From Acetobacteraceae bacterium (GTDB lineage Bacteria; Pseudomonadota; Alphaproteobacteria; Acetobacterales; Acetobacteraceae): 61,590 nt of DNA. A model generated the notes under the pieces. The model did not search any database. It had not been told where the DNA came from and saw only the letters and a program-made list of their open reading frames with translations. The stretch is from positions 1 to 61,590 of the forward strand of contig CANJJS010000022.1 of assembly GCA_947474705.1 (NCBI GenBank). The letters run 5' to 3'. Shown one piece after another: positions 24,568-32,481 of this stretch; within the stretch, counting starts at the first letter, position 1; the number at the start of each line of letters is the position of its first letter. Position numbers and translations under genes: made by a program.

Positions 24568-25338
24568 ATGCGGATCATGATCGGTACACCCCTTCCGGCC
24601 CTCGCGCGGCGCTGTGTCTTCGCCATCGTCCTCGCCGCCCTCCCCGCCGCCTCCTGGGCCCAGCCCCCCGCACCAACCCCTTGCGCGATCCCGGACGACC
24701 TCGTCCTGCGCGATGTACGCCTGCCGGCGGCGCGGGAGGCAATGGCGCGCGACAAAGTGCTGACCATCCTGACGCTGGGTGGCGCGCACACGGCCGGGGA
24801 CACCGCCGAAGGGAAGAGCGCGACCTATCCGGCGCGCCTGGAAGCCCAATTGGCCACCGATCTGCCCGGTGTCCGGGTCTCCGTGGTGAATGAGGCGGTG
24901 CCGAACCAAACCGCGCGCGACATGGCGCCACGCCTTCCCGGCCTGATCGAGAAAACCGGCGCGCGGCTGGTCATTTGGGCGCCAGGCGGCCGGGACGTGG
25001 CGTTGCAACTGGATCCGGCGGCGTTCCGGGACGCGATCGCGGCGGGAATCGCGGCGTCGCGCCGGGGCGGGGCGGATCTGATCCTGATCGATCCCACCTT
25101 CGTCCCCTCGCCGGCGCGCATGGCCTCCATCGGTCCGTATCGCGACCGCCTGCGTGGCGCCGCCTCCGCCGCATGGGTTCCTTTGTTGCCGCGCCACGAA
25201 ATGATGTTGCGGTGGAGCAAGGATGGCACGTTGAACCTGGAGGCACGCGATCCGGCGGAGCAAACGCGGGTCGCGCGGGCGTTGTTCGCCTGCGTGGCAC
25301 GGAGCCTCGCCGTGCCGATCGCCGCCGCGCTGCGCTGA
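24568..25338 (+). CDS. SGNH hydrolase-fold protein lacking catalytic residues
   Basis: A 256-residue exported protein; a signal peptide covers about residues 1-31 (VFAIVLAALPAASWA). The fold markers of SGNH/GDSL hydrolases are present: LTLGGAHTAGDT (69-79), YPARLEAQLATDLPGVRVSVVNE and LVIWAPGGRDVAL (134-145). However, the nucleophile position of GDS is Ala73 (GGAHTAG). The GxND Asn is Arg142 (GGRD). The C-terminal DxxH is replaced by KDGTLNLEARD with no His. All catalytic blocks are therefore changed, which points to a non-enzymatic binding protein or degenerate paralog. It may be periplasmic. It is separated from PgeF by 37 bases. Confidence 0.65.
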   Translation: MRIMIGTPLPALARRCVFAIVLAALPAASWAQPPAPTPCAIPDDLVLRDVRLPAAREAMARDKVLTILTLGGAHTAGDTAEGKSATYPARLEAQLATDLPGVRVSVVNEAVPNQTARDMAPRLPGLIEKTGARLVIWAPGGRDVALQLDPAAFRDAIAAGIAASRRGGADLILIDPTFVPSPARMASIGPYRDRLRGAASAAWVPLLPRHEMMLRWSKDGTLNLEARDPAEQTRVARALFACVARSLAVPIAAALR

Positions 25339-25410
25339 ACCCAGGCGGGTCTTGCCATTCGTCGGTCCCGTCCGGATGATCCCGGCCTGAAGCAGGGGAG
25401 GACCAGGACG

Positions 25411-26409
25411 ATGCGTTTCCTCGTATCGGCGATTTTGGCCGTGACGTGTCTTTGGGGGGCCGGCGCGCGGGCGCAGGTGCCGGAGGTCCGGTTCGCCCAG
25501 CAGTTCAGCATGGGATATTTGCAATTCGACGTGATGCGGCACCGGGGTTTGTTGCAAAAGCACGCGGCCGCGCTGGGAATTCCCGAGGTGAAGGTCAATT
25601 ACGTCGTGTTCAATGGTCCGGACATGATGAACGACGCGTTGTTGTCCGGGGCGATCGACGTGGCCTCGGGCGGGGTGCCGGGATTGCTGACGATCTGGGA
25701 CAAGACGCGCGGAACGCCCAGAGAGGTGCGGGGGATCGCGCCCATGTCGCAAAATCCGGTTTATTTGACCAGCCGCGACCCTCGATTGAAATCGATCCGC
25801 GATTTTGGGCGAAACGACAGGATCGCCGTGCCGGCCGCGAAAGTTTCCGCGCAGGCGGTGATGTTGCAGATGGCGGCGGCGAAGGAGTGGGGCGACGCGT
25901 CTTACGATCGTTTGGATTCGCTGACGTTTTCCCTGTCGCCGCCGGACGCGACGGCAGGCATTCTGTCGGGCCGGACCGATTTCACCGCCGCGTTCACGGT
26001 GCCGCCGTATCAGGAGATGCAGTTGCGCGATCCCGGCGTGCATATCGTGCTGAGTTCGGAAGATGTGATCGGGGTGGCCTCGGGCGGCACGGCGTGGACG
26101 TCGAAACGGTTTCGCGACGCCAATCCGAAGCTGTATCAGGCGCTGTTGAACGCGATGCAGGAGGGCTCGGAGTTCATCGCGTCGAATCCCCGGGAAACGG
26201 CGGAGTATTACGCGGCGGATACGAAGGGCAAGATCGACATCGATCTGATGGTCGAGTTACTGAAAAATCCCCGGTTCAAGTATACGCTGGTTCCGGCTGG
26301 CACGATGCGATGGGCGGCGTTCATGCACAAGGTCGGGCGGTTGAAAAACGCACCGTCCTCCTGGAAGGATTTGTTCTGGCCGGAGTTGCACGACCGCGAC
26401 GGCAGTTGA
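25411..26409 (+). CDS. ABC transporter substrate-binding protein, SsuA/TauA/NrtA-like
   Basis: A 332-residue periplasmic binding protein. A signal peptide covers about residues 1-21 (MRFLVSAILAVTCLWGAGAR followed by AQ). Typical ligand-lobe phrases are MMNDALLSGAIDVASGGVPG and GILSGRTDFTAAFTVPPY. It resembles the binding protein at 8.3-9.3 kb only at superfamily level. No permease or ATPase follows, so it is an orphan in this window and may feed a transporter elsewhere. GGGGAGGACC lies before the ATG. Confidence 0.85.
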   Translation: MRFLVSAILAVTCLWGAGARAQVPEVRFAQQFSMGYLQFDVMRHRGLLQKHAAALGIPEVKVNYVVFNGPDMMNDALLSGAIDVASGGVPGLLTIWDKTRGTPREVRGIAPMSQNPVYLTSRDPRLKSIRDFGRNDRIAVPAAKVSAQAVMLQMAAAKEWGDASYDRLDSLTFSLSPPDATAGILSGRTDFTAAFTVPPYQEMQLRDPGVHIVLSSEDVIGVASGGTAWTSKRFRDANPKLYQALLNAMQEGSEFIASNPRETAEYYAADTKGKIDIDLMVELLKNPRFKYTLVPAGTMRWAAFMHKVGRLKNAPSSWKDLFWPELHDRDGS

Positions 26410-26452
26410 CCGGACTGGCGATGTCTTTGTTGGCTCCGCCGGGAGTGCCCGC

Positions 26453-27109
26453 ATGACGAATATCGTGCTTTTCGCAACGGGTTCTCCGCTTCTGGTGGAT
26501 GTCGAGGAGAGTTTGTTTCGCGCGGGGATTGGCGTTGCGGCCGGGGTGCGGAACCGCCCAGGGGTTTGTTGGTTGCCGGACGGGGTTCGCGGGGTGGGGC
26601 CGGAGGGGTTGACCGAAGCGCTCCGGGCCCTGCCGTTTCTGGTGCCGCTGTTCACGCCGGCGCATCGCCAGACGGCGGCGCGGGAGGCGGCGGCGCTGGG
26701 GCTAACGACGCCTTTTTGTTTGATCGACCCGAGCGTGGCGGCGCCGCGGCACCTGGAACTCGGGCCGGGTTGCTACATCAACGCGGGCTGCGCGCTGGGA
26801 TCGCGCGGGCGTTATGGCGCGTTCGTGCTGATCAACCGGGGCGCGAATATTGGCCATCATGCGGACCTCGGCGATTTCGTCTTGATTGGACCCGGTGTCA
26901 CGATCGCGGGGAACGTGACCGTGGGCAAGGGCACCGCGATCGGGGCGGGGGCGACCCTTCTTCCGGGTGTGACGATCGGCGAGAACGCGACGATTGGGGC
27001 GGGCGCCGTGGTCGTGCGGGATTTGCCGGACGGGTGCCTCGCGCTGGGTCCGGCGGCGCGGATCGTCCGGACGGGCAAGGCGGGAGACAGGGACATGGCG
27101 ATCGAATGA
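26453..27109 (+). CDS. NeuD/PglD-like acyltransferase (left-handed beta-helix)
   Basis: A 218-residue protein. The C-terminal half (about residues 105-205) has hexapeptide repeats such as VLINRGANIGHHADLGDFV and GVTIAGNVTVGKGTAIGAGA, forming a left-handed beta-helix. The N-terminal part is Rossmann-like, as in NeuD/PglD acetyltransferases that modify amino sugars. His135 and His136 (NIGHH) sit where the catalytic His is usual. Its stop overlaps the start of a GT2 glycosyltransferase (ATGA), so the two act together, probably on a surface glycan. The DegT aminotransferase at 10.8 kb may supply the amino-sugar donor. Confidence 0.8.
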   Translation: MTNIVLFATGSPLLVDVEESLFRAGIGVAAGVRNRPGVCWLPDGVRGVGPEGLTEALRALPFLVPLFTPAHRQTAAREAAALGLTTPFCLIDPSVAAPRHLELGPGCYINAGCALGSRGRYGAFVLINRGANIGHHADLGDFVLIGPGVTIAGNVTVGKGTAIGAGATLLPGVTIGENATIGAGAVVVRDLPDGCLALGPAARIVRTGKAGDRDMAIE

Positions 27110-28164
27110 CGGAAATCATCGAATTCACGGCCTCTCCGGCGTCGCGGGCGGCGCGCATCGAAATCGCCGGGCAGGAGCCGATCGTTTCGGTTCTGATGAA
27201 GTCGTATAATCATGCCCCGTATATCCGGCGCGCGATCGACAGTATTTTGGAGCAATCGTTTCAGGACTTCGAAATCGTCGTGACCGACGACGGATCGACG
27301 GACGGCACGGCGGATGTCGTGCGTGCGTATCGCGATCCGCGGATACGGTTGGAGGCGCTGGCGGTCAATCGCGGCATATCCTTGGTCATGAACGCCACCA
27401 TCTCGCGCGCACGGGGAAAATATCTGGCGATTCTCAACTCCGACGATTGGGCTTTGCCCGGCCGGCTGGCGCGCCAGGTGGCGTTTCTGGATGCGCATCC
27501 CGAGGTAGCCGTCGTGTTCGGCCTGCCGTTGCTGGTGGACGAAACCGGTCAGCCGATGCCCGAGGCGCCGGTGTTCGCGCTGCCGTTCCGGTTTCCGGAT
27601 TTTTCCCGGCGCTATTGGCTGCGGCAGTTTTTTTTCGTCGGCAATTGCGTGTGCGCGCCGGCGGCGATGGTCCGGCGGGACGCGTATCGCGCGGTTGGTC
27701 CTTACGATCCCCGGCTGACTAACCTACAGGACCTCGACATGTGGGTGCGGATGGTCCTGGCGGGGCAGAACATGCATGTCCTGCTGGAACCCATGACCGC
27801 GTTCCGCATCCGCGCCGGGCAGGCGAACATGAGCGCCGAGCGGCCCGATACGCGATTGCGCACGGCTTTCGAGACAACGAAAATTCTCCGTCACTTCGCG
27901 TCCATCGACGCGAGCCTGTTCCACGAGGTGTTCGATGGCGGGATCGCGCCGGTCGACATGTCTCATCCTTCCCCCGCCCGCTGGGTCGCCGAAATCGCGC
28001 TGGGCGATCCCCGTCCGGCCTACCAGGCCTTCGCGCTGGAGATGTTGTACGAGACCGCGCGGGACGACGCGGACTTCACGCGATTGCGCGTGGCCGCGGG
28101 GGAACGGGATGTGTTCGGGATCCTGCGGGAAGAGGGGGCGGCGGGAAGAGGTGCGGCGGGCTGA
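27106..28164 (+). CDS. Family 2 glycosyltransferase
   Basis: A 352-residue inverting GT-A glycosyltransferase. It starts like GT2 enzymes after a short leader: VSVLMKSYNHAPYIRRAIDS (27-46), nucleotide-binding DDGSTDGT (61-68), and the metal-binding NSDDW (111-115). NLQDLDMWVRM, further on, resembles the ED/xDxD acceptor base region. There are no membrane helices. It is translationally coupled to the upstream acyltransferase (ATGA overlap). Donor and acceptor are unknown; surface polysaccharide or protein glycosylation is inferred. Confidence 0.88.
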   Translation: MTEIIEFTASPASRAARIEIAGQEPIVSVLMKSYNHAPYIRRAIDSILEQSFQDFEIVVTDDGSTDGTADVVRAYRDPRIRLEALAVNRGISLVMNATISRARGKYLAILNSDDWALPGRLARQVAFLDAHPEVAVVFGLPLLVDETGQPMPEAPVFALPFRFPDFSRRYWLRQFFFVGNCVCAPAAMVRRDAYRAVGPYDPRLTNLQDLDMWVRMVLAGQNMHVLLEPMTAFRIRAGQANMSAERPDTRLRTAFETTKILRHFASIDASLFHEVFDGGIAPVDMSHPSPARWVAEIALGDPRPAYQAFALEMLYETARDDADFTRLRVAAGERDVFGILREEGAAGRGAAG

Positions 28165-28173
28165 CGGGATGCC

Positions 28174-28752
28174 TCAGCCCGCGTCCGCCAGATCGGCGGC
28201 GGGTGGAAACAAGACATCCTGGTAGAGATCGAGCAAAGGCACGGACACCCCGATCTCCGGCAGCACCAGATCGTCGCCGGCGACGAGGAAATCCGCGACC
28301 CAGTTGTCGCCCATGCGCGAGTACACCGTCGCGGCGGGCTGGGCCTGTTCCAGGATCGCGTAACGCTGGATGGATGGGGTCGCGCGATATTCGCGGTTCT
28401 TCTCGAAATGGTCGATCGACGAGGTGCTGGGACTGAGGATTTCGAACACGACCACCGGATCGGTCACCACCAGGGTGCCACGCGGAATGGGGGAGCAGAC
28501 GACAAACGTGTCTGGATAACGGATCGATCCGGCGGCCTGGATTTTCAACTCGCTGCCAAAAACGCGGCACGGCCGGCCGCGCAGACGGTTGCTCAGTTCG
28601 CGAATGATATTGACCTGGATCGTCGCGTGTTCGGCGCTGCCGCCGGTCATGGCGACCGGCTCGAACCCATCGAACTCGAACTTGAGCGGTTCCCGGCTTT
28701 CCCAGTCCAGGAACGCCTCAAGGCTCATGCTCTGTTTCAGGACCGCGCTCAT
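28174..28752 (-). CDS. Uma2 family (DUF820) PD-(D/E)XK nuclease-fold protein
   Basis: A 192-residue Uma2-family protein. The core is YPDTFVVC (Asp81) and VVFEILSPST (Glu104), followed by DHFEKNREYRATPSIQRYAI, which is highly typical. The family has a restriction-endonuclease-like fold; most members are of unknown function and are common in cyanobacteria, actinobacteria and some proteobacteria, often as mobile paralogs. It is oriented against its neighbours, ending 9 bases after the GT2 stop and diverging from efp. No partner is visible. Confidence 0.85.
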   Translation of the reverse strand: MSAVLKQSMSLEAFLDWESREPLKFEFDGFEPVAMTGGSAEHATIQVNIIRELSNRLRGRPCRVFGSELKIQAAGSIRYPDTFVVCSPIPRGTLVVTDPVVVFEILSPSTSSIDHFEKNREYRATPSIQRYAILEQAQPAATVYSRMGDNWVADFLVAGDDLVLPEIGVSVPLLDLYQDVLFPPAADLADAG

Positions 28753-28908
28753 GGTCCGAACATAGCATGGTCCTCGTCGGCCGGAAACGCTTTCCCGTTT
28801 CCCCGCGCCGTCCCAATATTGTCACATCTCTTCCCTGGCCTTGCCCCTGGGCCCTCCCCGGGTCTAGAAGCCCGGCCAATCTTCCCTATCTTCGAACGGA
28901 CTCCCCCG

Positions 28909-29475
28909 ATGAAACAGCAAGCGAACCTGATCCGCGCGGGCCAGGTGATCGAGCACGACGGCAACCGCTGGACCGTGCTGAAACAACAGATCATCACCCC
29001 CGGCAAAGGCGGCGCCTTCATCCAGGTGGAAATGCGCAACCTGAAGACCGGCAACAAGACCAACGAACGCTGGCGCACCGCCGACACCGTCGAACGTCTG
29101 ACCACCGAGGAAAAGGAATACACGTATTCCTACACCGACGGTCAGAACCTGGTTCTGATGGACACCGAGACCTACGAGGAAGCGCATGTGCCGCAGGACC
29201 TGATGGGCGACGCGGCGCCGTTCCTGCAGGACCAGATGGTGCTGACGGTGGATCTCGTGGAAGGCGATCCGGTCGCGATCCGCCTGCCCTCCAGCGTCAC
29301 GCTGGAAGTCGTGGAAGCCGATCCGGTGGTGAAGGGGCAGACCGCGTCCTCGTCCTACAAGCCGGCCAAGCTGTCGAATGGCGTGAAGTGCATGGTTCCG
29401 CCGTTCATTGAGTCCGGCGAACGCATCGTCGTGCGCACGGAGGATGGCACTTACGTGGAGCGTGCCAAGGGCTGA
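28909..29475 (+). CDS. efp: Translation elongation factor P
   Basis: A 188-residue EF-P with the three beta-barrel (KOW/OB/OB) domains. The modified loop reads TPGKGGAFIQ, with Lys33 equivalent to E. coli Lys34. Because EpmA and EpmB are encoded 5-7 kb upstream, this lysine is probably beta-lysylated. EF-P relieves ribosome stalling at polyproline stretches. Several such stretches are predicted in this window (the Pro-rich OmpA-like protein at 30.5 kb and the ComEC C-terminus). suhB follows 3 bases after its stop. Confidence 0.96.
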   Translation: MKQQANLIRAGQVIEHDGNRWTVLKQQIITPGKGGAFIQVEMRNLKTGNKTNERWRTADTVERLTTEEKEYTYSYTDGQNLVLMDTETYEEAHVPQDLMGDAAPFLQDQMVLTVDLVEGDPVAIRLPSSVTLEVVEADPVVKGQTASSSYKPAKLSNGVKCMVPPFIESGERIVVRTEDGTYVERAKG

Positions 29476-29478
29476 ACC

Positions 29479-30306
29479 ATGGCCCTCCGCCTCTCCCCCC
29501 ATGTCACCGTGATGGCCAACGCCGCCCAAAAGGCGGCGAAGCGTCTGCTGCGCGACTTCGCGGAAGTCGAGCAATTGCAGGTCTCCATCAAAGGCCCCTC
29601 CGACTTCGTCTCCCAGGCCGACATTCGGGCGGAGACGACATTGAAGGAAGAACTGAACAAGGCGCGGCCGGGCTATGCCTTCCTGATGGAGGAATCCGGT
29701 GCCTCTGGGTCCGATAACTGGGCCTGGCGCTGGGTGGTCGATCCGCTGGATGGCACGACGAATTTTCTTCATGGCATCCCGCACTGGGCCATCAGCATCG
29801 GTCTGGAGCGGCGGTTGCCGGATGGGACGTCCGAACTCGCGGCGGGGCTGATCTACTCGCCCACGAACGACGAGATGTTCTGGGCCGAGAAGGGTGTGGG
29901 CGCGTTTTTGAACGAGCGCCGGATGCGGGTTTCGGCGCGGCGCGACATGACGGAGGCGGTGTTCGCGACCGGCGTGCCGTTTCGCGCGGTGTCCGCCGCG
30001 CGCCGCAACGCGTTCAGCCGCACGATGCTGGGCTTGATGCCGCAGGTCGCGGGTATCAGGCGCTTCGGCGCGGCCGCGCTCGATCTGGCGTGGGTCGCTG
30101 CGGGGCGGTACGATGGGTACTGGGAGCTGGGGATCCAGACCTGGGATATGGCCGCGGGTCTGTTGATGGTGCGGGAAGCCGGGGGTTACGCCACTGGCAC
30201 GGGCGACGAAGACCCGCGCGACAGCGGCAATGTCGTCGCCTGCAATCCGCATCTGCACGCGAAGCTGCGGGAAGCGGTAGTGCACGGGATGACGCCGCCG
30301 GGTTAA
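29479..30306 (+). CDS. suhB: Inositol monophosphatase family protein (SuhB-like)
   Basis: A 275-residue Mg-dependent phosphatase. The metal-binding motifs are EESG (71-74), DPLDGT (88-93) and WDMAAG (222-227). SDFVSQAD near residues 41-48 is also typical. SuhB hydrolyses inositol-1-phosphate and in enterobacteria also helps rRNA transcription antitermination; close relatives dephosphorylate other substrates. It starts 3 bases after efp and is almost certainly co-transcribed. A hairpin is present about 100 bases downstream. Confidence 0.92.
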   Translation: MALRLSPHVTVMANAAQKAAKRLLRDFAEVEQLQVSIKGPSDFVSQADIRAETTLKEELNKARPGYAFLMEESGASGSDNWAWRWVVDPLDGTTNFLHGIPHWAISIGLERRLPDGTSELAAGLIYSPTNDEMFWAEKGVGAFLNERRMRVSARRDMTEAVFATGVPFRAVSAARRNAFSRTMLGLMPQVAGIRRFGAAALDLAWVAAGRYDGYWELGIQTWDMAAGLLMVREAGGYATGTGDEDPRDSGNVVACNPHLHAKLREAVVHGMTPPG

Positions 30307-30402
30307 CGGGCGCGAGCTCGCTGCCTCGCGATTTTCACGAACGGACCGCGGCGGCGGGTTTGCGCGCGCGGTGTTCGGCCCCATGTAGGTTTGGGGCCCG
30401 AT

Positions 30403-30423
30403 GGCGGGCGGGTCTCGCCCGTC
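30403..30423. terminator. Possible hairpin after suhB
   Basis: GGCGGGCG (30403-30410) and CGCCCGTC (30416-30423) can form an 8-bp stem, with one G-T pair, around a 5-base loop. It lies between suhB and the envelope operon. No T tract follows, so it is only a weak terminator candidate. The remaining gap (30307-30501) shows nothing else I can name. Confidence 0.3.
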
Positions 30424-30501
30424 GTGGCGCGGCGATCCCGCTTGCCGGATCGCGCGCTGAATCGTTGAGAAAAGCCGAGATTTCACTTAGAGTTGCATCC
30501 C

Positions 30502-31380
30502 ATGCGCGCCATCGTGGTTTCGTCGATCATTCTGACCTGCCTGGCCTTGGGGGCAAAAGCCCAGGTGTCGGTGGATTTGCGTGCGCTGGAGGGACCGGGG
30601 GCTCGGCCGGCGGCGCCGCGACCAATGGCGCCAACGCCGCGGGTTGAAGGGCAACCGGCACCGGAGCGGCGCGCGGCGAGGCCCGGGCCCGTGCCATCCG
30701 CACCCACTGCGCCGGTGGTGGCCGCGCCCGCCGCCGTCCCATCAGCCACCGCGCCACCGCTGCCAGCCACGGCCGCGCGCACCCCATCCGGGCCACTCCC
30801 GCCTGGGCAGCCCCCCTCCGGCCAGGGCGCCTCTGGGCAGGTGGGCGCCTCTGGGCAGGTCCCCTCTGGACAGATCCCCTCTGGACAGATCCCCTCTGGA
30901 CAGATCCCCTCTGGGCAAGCGGCCAATCGGGTCGCGACGCCGCCGGCCAAGGGGGCGGTTCCGGCTTCGATCCCGGCGTTGCCGACGGCGCAACCCGCGC
31001 CGCCGCCACAGGCCGCGGTGGCCCCGCCCGCCGCCGTTCCGGCCCAGCCTCTGCCGCCGCCCATCCAGGTGACGTTCGCGACCGGGAAAAGCGATCTGTC
31101 GGCCGCCGACGAGACCCGGATCCGGGCTCTGGCGCGCGCCATTCCCGCGGTCGCGGTCAGCAGCGTCAACGTGGTCGCTTACGCCGATGGCAAGCCGGAC
31201 GATCCGTCCACCGCGCGGCGCCTGTCGCTGTCGCGCGGCCTGGCGGTGCGGACGGTGTTGTTGGACAGTGGGATTCCGTCCAGTCAGATTTACGTGCGGG
31301 CCATGGGGTCCAAGGCACCGGCGGGGCCGGCCGATCGGGTCGAGTTGACGGTCGCCCGGCTTGGCGAGGTGTCGCGGTGA
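30502..31380 (+). CDS. Pro/Ala-rich OmpA-domain envelope protein
   Basis: A 292-residue exported protein with a signal peptide at about 1-20 (VVSSIILTCLALGAKAQ). A long Pro/Ala linker (30-190) follows, then a C-terminal OmpA-like peptidoglycan-binding domain (about 195-292; IQVTFATGKSDLSAADE near its start). The linker contains consecutive PSGQI pentapeptides encoded by nearly identical 15-base repeats (about 30861-30917). The linker could span the periplasm. The stop overlaps the GTG start of a MotA-like gene, so the protein belongs to that envelope machine. TTG 30493 is a less likely start. Confidence 0.75.
   Translation: MRAIVVSSIILTCLALGAKAQVSVDLRALEGPGARPAAPRPMAPTPRVEGQPAPERRAARPGPVPSAPTAPVVAAPAAVPSATAPPLPATAARTPSGPLPPGQPPSGQGASGQVGASGQVPSGQIPSGQIPSGQIPSGQAANRVATPPAKGAVPASIPALPTAQPAPPPQAAVAPPAAVPAQPLPPPIQVTFATGKSDLSAADETRIRALARAIPAVAVSSVNVVAYADGKPDDPSTARRLSLSRGLAVRTVLLDSGIPSSQIYVRAMGSKAPAGPADRVELTVARLGEVSR
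30858..30917 (+). repeat. Tandem 15-base repeat encoding PSGQI
   Basis: Consecutive CCCTCTGGACAGATC-type units encode PSGQI, PSGQI, PSGQI and a diverged PSGQA; earlier units are degenerate (PSGQG, ASGQV, ASGQV). The repeat lies in frame within the linker of the OmpA-domain protein. Copy-number change would alter linker length by 5 residues without a frameshift. Confidence 0.8.
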
Positions 31381-32474
31381 CCCGCCCCACCACCTATTTG
31401 ATCCGCATGGCGGTGTTCCTGCTGCTGGTCGCGGGGGCGGTGGGGTTGCTGGCCCCCGCGCTCTGGGATGTGTTCTGGAACAATCCCGGCCTGAACGGGC
31501 TCATCCTGCTGGTGCTGGCATCGGGGATCGCCTGGAATCTGCACCAGGTGCTGCGGCTGGCGCCCGAGGTCGCCTGGCTGGAGCATTACCGCGCGGGCCC
31601 GGAACGGCTGGCGGGCGCGCCCGCCGCGCGGTTGTTAGCGCCGATGGCGCGAATGTTGCGGCCGCGGGAGGATGAGCAGGGGCAGCGGCGGCTGACCTTG
31701 TCGTCCAGTGCCATGCGGAGTCTGTTGGACAGCCTGTCCTCGCGCCTGGACGAGAGCCGGGAATTGTCCCGGTATATGACGGGCCTGCTGATTTTTCTCG
31801 GGCTGTTGGGCACGTTTTGGGGATTGTTGAAGACGATCGGCGCGGTGGCGGATGTCATTGGCGCGATGTCCGTGGGCAGTGGCGATGTCGCCGCGATGTT
31901 CGACCAGTTGAAGGCCGGGCTGGCGAAGCCGTTGGGCGGCATGGGGACGGCGTTTTCGGCGAGTTTGTTCGGGCTCGCGGGCGCGTTGATCCTGGGCTTT
32001 CTCGATCTGACGGCGGGGCAGGCGCAGAATCGGTTTTTCAATGAGCTGGAGGAATGGCTCGCCGGTCTGACGCGGCTGTCGTCGGGGGCGGTGCCGGAGG
32101 GCGAGGGGTCGGTCCCGGTCTATGTTCAGGCGTTGCTGGAGCAGACCGCGGAGAACATGGAAAGTCTCCGGCGGGTGTTGATGCGGGGCGAGGAGAGCCG
32201 CGCCCAGGACCGGCAGGTGCTGCTGGCGCTGAACGAACAGATCGGGGCGCTGGCGGAGGCGATGCGGAGCAGCCAGCATCTGATGCTGCGCCTGTCGGAG
32301 AGCTATGCCGGCGGGGACGACGTCGCGCGCGGGCATCTGCGGAATATCGACCTTTGTTTGCAACGCATCGCCGACGAGGCGGAGCGCGGGCGGGTCGAGA
32401 CCTTGGGCGAGTTGCGTAACGATCTGCGGTTGTTGACGCGGACGGTCGCGGCGTCCTCTGGCGAGAAGCGGTAG
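31377..32474 (+). CDS. MotA/TolQ/ExbB-like proton-channel protein
   Basis: A 365-residue membrane protein. Two N-terminal helices (about 9-28 and 38-56), then helices about 136-158 and 185-215. The signature LIFLGLLGTFWGLLKTIG and KPLGGMGTAFSASLFGLAGA match the MotA/TolQ/ExbB proton-channel fold. The C-terminal third (250-365) is long and helical. It starts at GTG 31377, overlapping the preceding stop. With the MotB-like protein downstream it should form an ion-driven unit. The role (envelope stabilisation, secretion, gliding or defense) is unknown. Confidence 0.8.
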   Translation: MTRPTTYLIRMAVFLLLVAGAVGLLAPALWDVFWNNPGLNGLILLVLASGIAWNLHQVLRLAPEVAWLEHYRAGPERLAGAPAARLLAPMARMLRPREDEQGQRRLTLSSSAMRSLLDSLSSRLDESRELSRYMTGLLIFLGLLGTFWGLLKTIGAVADVIGAMSVGSGDVAAMFDQLKAGLAKPLGGMGTAFSASLFGLAGALILGFLDLTAGQAQNRFFNELEEWLAGLTRLSSGAVPEGEGSVPVYVQALLEQTAENMESLRRVLMRGEESRAQDRQVLLALNEQIGALAEAMRSSQHLMLRLSESYAGGDDVARGHLRNIDLCLQRIADEAERGRVETLGELRNDLRLLTRTVAASSGEKR

Positions 32475-32481
32475 CGCCGGC

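Noticed and set aside
28174-28752. Uma2 protein as a restriction or toxin component
   Set aside because: It has no methyltransferase or antitoxin neighbour, and the family is mostly uncharacterised.
30858-30917. Short repeats as a CRISPR array
   Set aside because: The units are 15 bases, contiguous without spacers, and in frame within a Pro-rich coding linker.
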